Source: Pelobacter sp. UBA5610 (GTDB taxonomy: Bacteria > Desulfobacterota > Desulfuromonadia > Desulfuromonadales > Syntrophotaleaceae). Taken from it: a DNA stretch of 12,726 bases. The stretch lies in contig DIKU01000154.1 of the NCBI GenBank assembly GCA_002424645.1, positions 3,663 to 16,388 of the forward strand, given 5' to 3'. The notes beneath the pieces were generated by a model. The model was not told the DNA's origin and made no database searches. It saw only the letters and a program-made list of their open reading frames with translations. Shown piece by piece: positions 12,391 to 12,726 of the stretch. The translations under genes and the position numbers were made by a program. How positions within the stretch are numbered: the stretch's first letter is position 1; every line of letters begins with the position of its first letter.

Positions 12391-12726
12391 GCAGGTTGTT
12401 TCCGATCATCTTCCAGACGTCCGTCCCTGAGCCGGATGACCCTGCGTGCCCGGGAAATCACCAGCGGATCGTGGGAGCTGAAAATGAAGGTTGTGCGATA
12501 CTGGGTGTTGAGCCTGAGCATCAGGTCGAGGAGTTCCTCGGCTGTCTGGGAGTCGAGATTGGCGGTCGGTTCGTCCGCCAGCACCACGGTGGGGTGGGAG
12601 GCTATGGCCCGGGCCACGGCGACGCGCTGTTGCTGACCGCCCGACAGGTCGCGGGGTTTACGGTTTTCCAGGCCGGCGATGCCCAGTTCAGCAAATAGTT
12701 CCCTGATGCGGGTGCGACGCTCGGGT
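12387..12726 (-). CDS. ABC transporter ATP-binding protein, LolD/MacB type (partial, 5' end outside)
   Basis: The C-terminal 112 residues are in the window; the Walker A part is beyond the right edge. Visible: the ABC signature LSGGQQQRVAVARA, Walker B VVLADEP followed by TANLD (D-loop), and the H-loop SSHD, then VIRLRDGRLEDD. This pattern fits the FtsE/LolD/MacB branch, whose ATPases work with FtsX-like permeases in lipoprotein release or tripartite export. All visible catalytic motifs are intact. The frame is open through the window edge. Its TGA overlaps the ATG of the barrel gene by four bases. A permease and perhaps a periplasmic protein would be expected upstream, outside the window. 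Confidence 0.92.
   Translation of the reverse strand, partial: PERRTRIRELFAELGIAGLENRKPRDLSGGQQQRVAVARAIASHPTVVLADEPTANLDSQTAEELLDLMLRLNTQYRTTFIFSSHDPLVISRARRVIRLRDGRLEDDRKQPA

Overview
The window looks like a chromosomal segment from a Gram-negative anaerobe of the Desulfuromonadales/Desulfuromonadia (Geobacter, Desulfuromonas or Pelobacter/Syntrophotalea type). Several things point this way together: an acetyl-/succinyl-CoA:acetate CoA-transferase, a molybdenum-storage-type protein, BamD and several outer-membrane beta-barrels, and an RpoH heat-shock sigma factor placed behind a perfect CIRCE element. The genus is inferred from gene content only.

Layout. 1-503 has no convincing gene. It holds a sigma70-like promoter followed by two intrinsic terminators (possible small RNA or attenuated leader), then promoter-like and dyad elements in front of a MosA-like molybdenum storage subunit (504-1310). 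A small unknown gene (1410-1619) with its own promoter follows and ends at a bidirectional terminator. On the minus strand come the CoA-transferase (3277-1718), bamD (4254-3517) and rpoH (5379-4519). The rpoH promoter carries a CIRCE operator, and bamD also has its own predicted promoter. Divergent from rpoH, recQ and xthA form a plus-strand DNA-repair pair. An OmpW-family barrel follows (8583-9191), with a long structured leader that contains an apparent attenuator. A 500-bp stretch without genes contains a long imperfect palindromic repeat. Minus-strand genes then run to the window edge: an OprF/OmpA-type protein with four calcium-binding-type repeats (11045-9759), an unrecognised outer-membrane barrel (12390-11149), and the 3' part of a LolD/MacB-type ABC ATPase (12726-12387) whose stop codon overlaps the barrel's start codon.

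How the genes fit together. The central theme is stress response and envelope maintenance: a heat-shock sigma factor probably repressed by HrcA, the BAM component BamD, two OmpA/OmpW-type surface proteins, and an ABC ATPase coupled to a dedicated outer-membrane barrel. RecQ and ExoIII act in recombination and base-excision repair. MosA suggests molybdenum or tungsten buffering. No CRISPR array, rRNA, tRNA, insertion sequence or prophage gene was seen. The least explained parts are the non-coding leaders (1-503 and 8309-8582), the palindromic repeat, and the ABC/barrel pair at the right edge.
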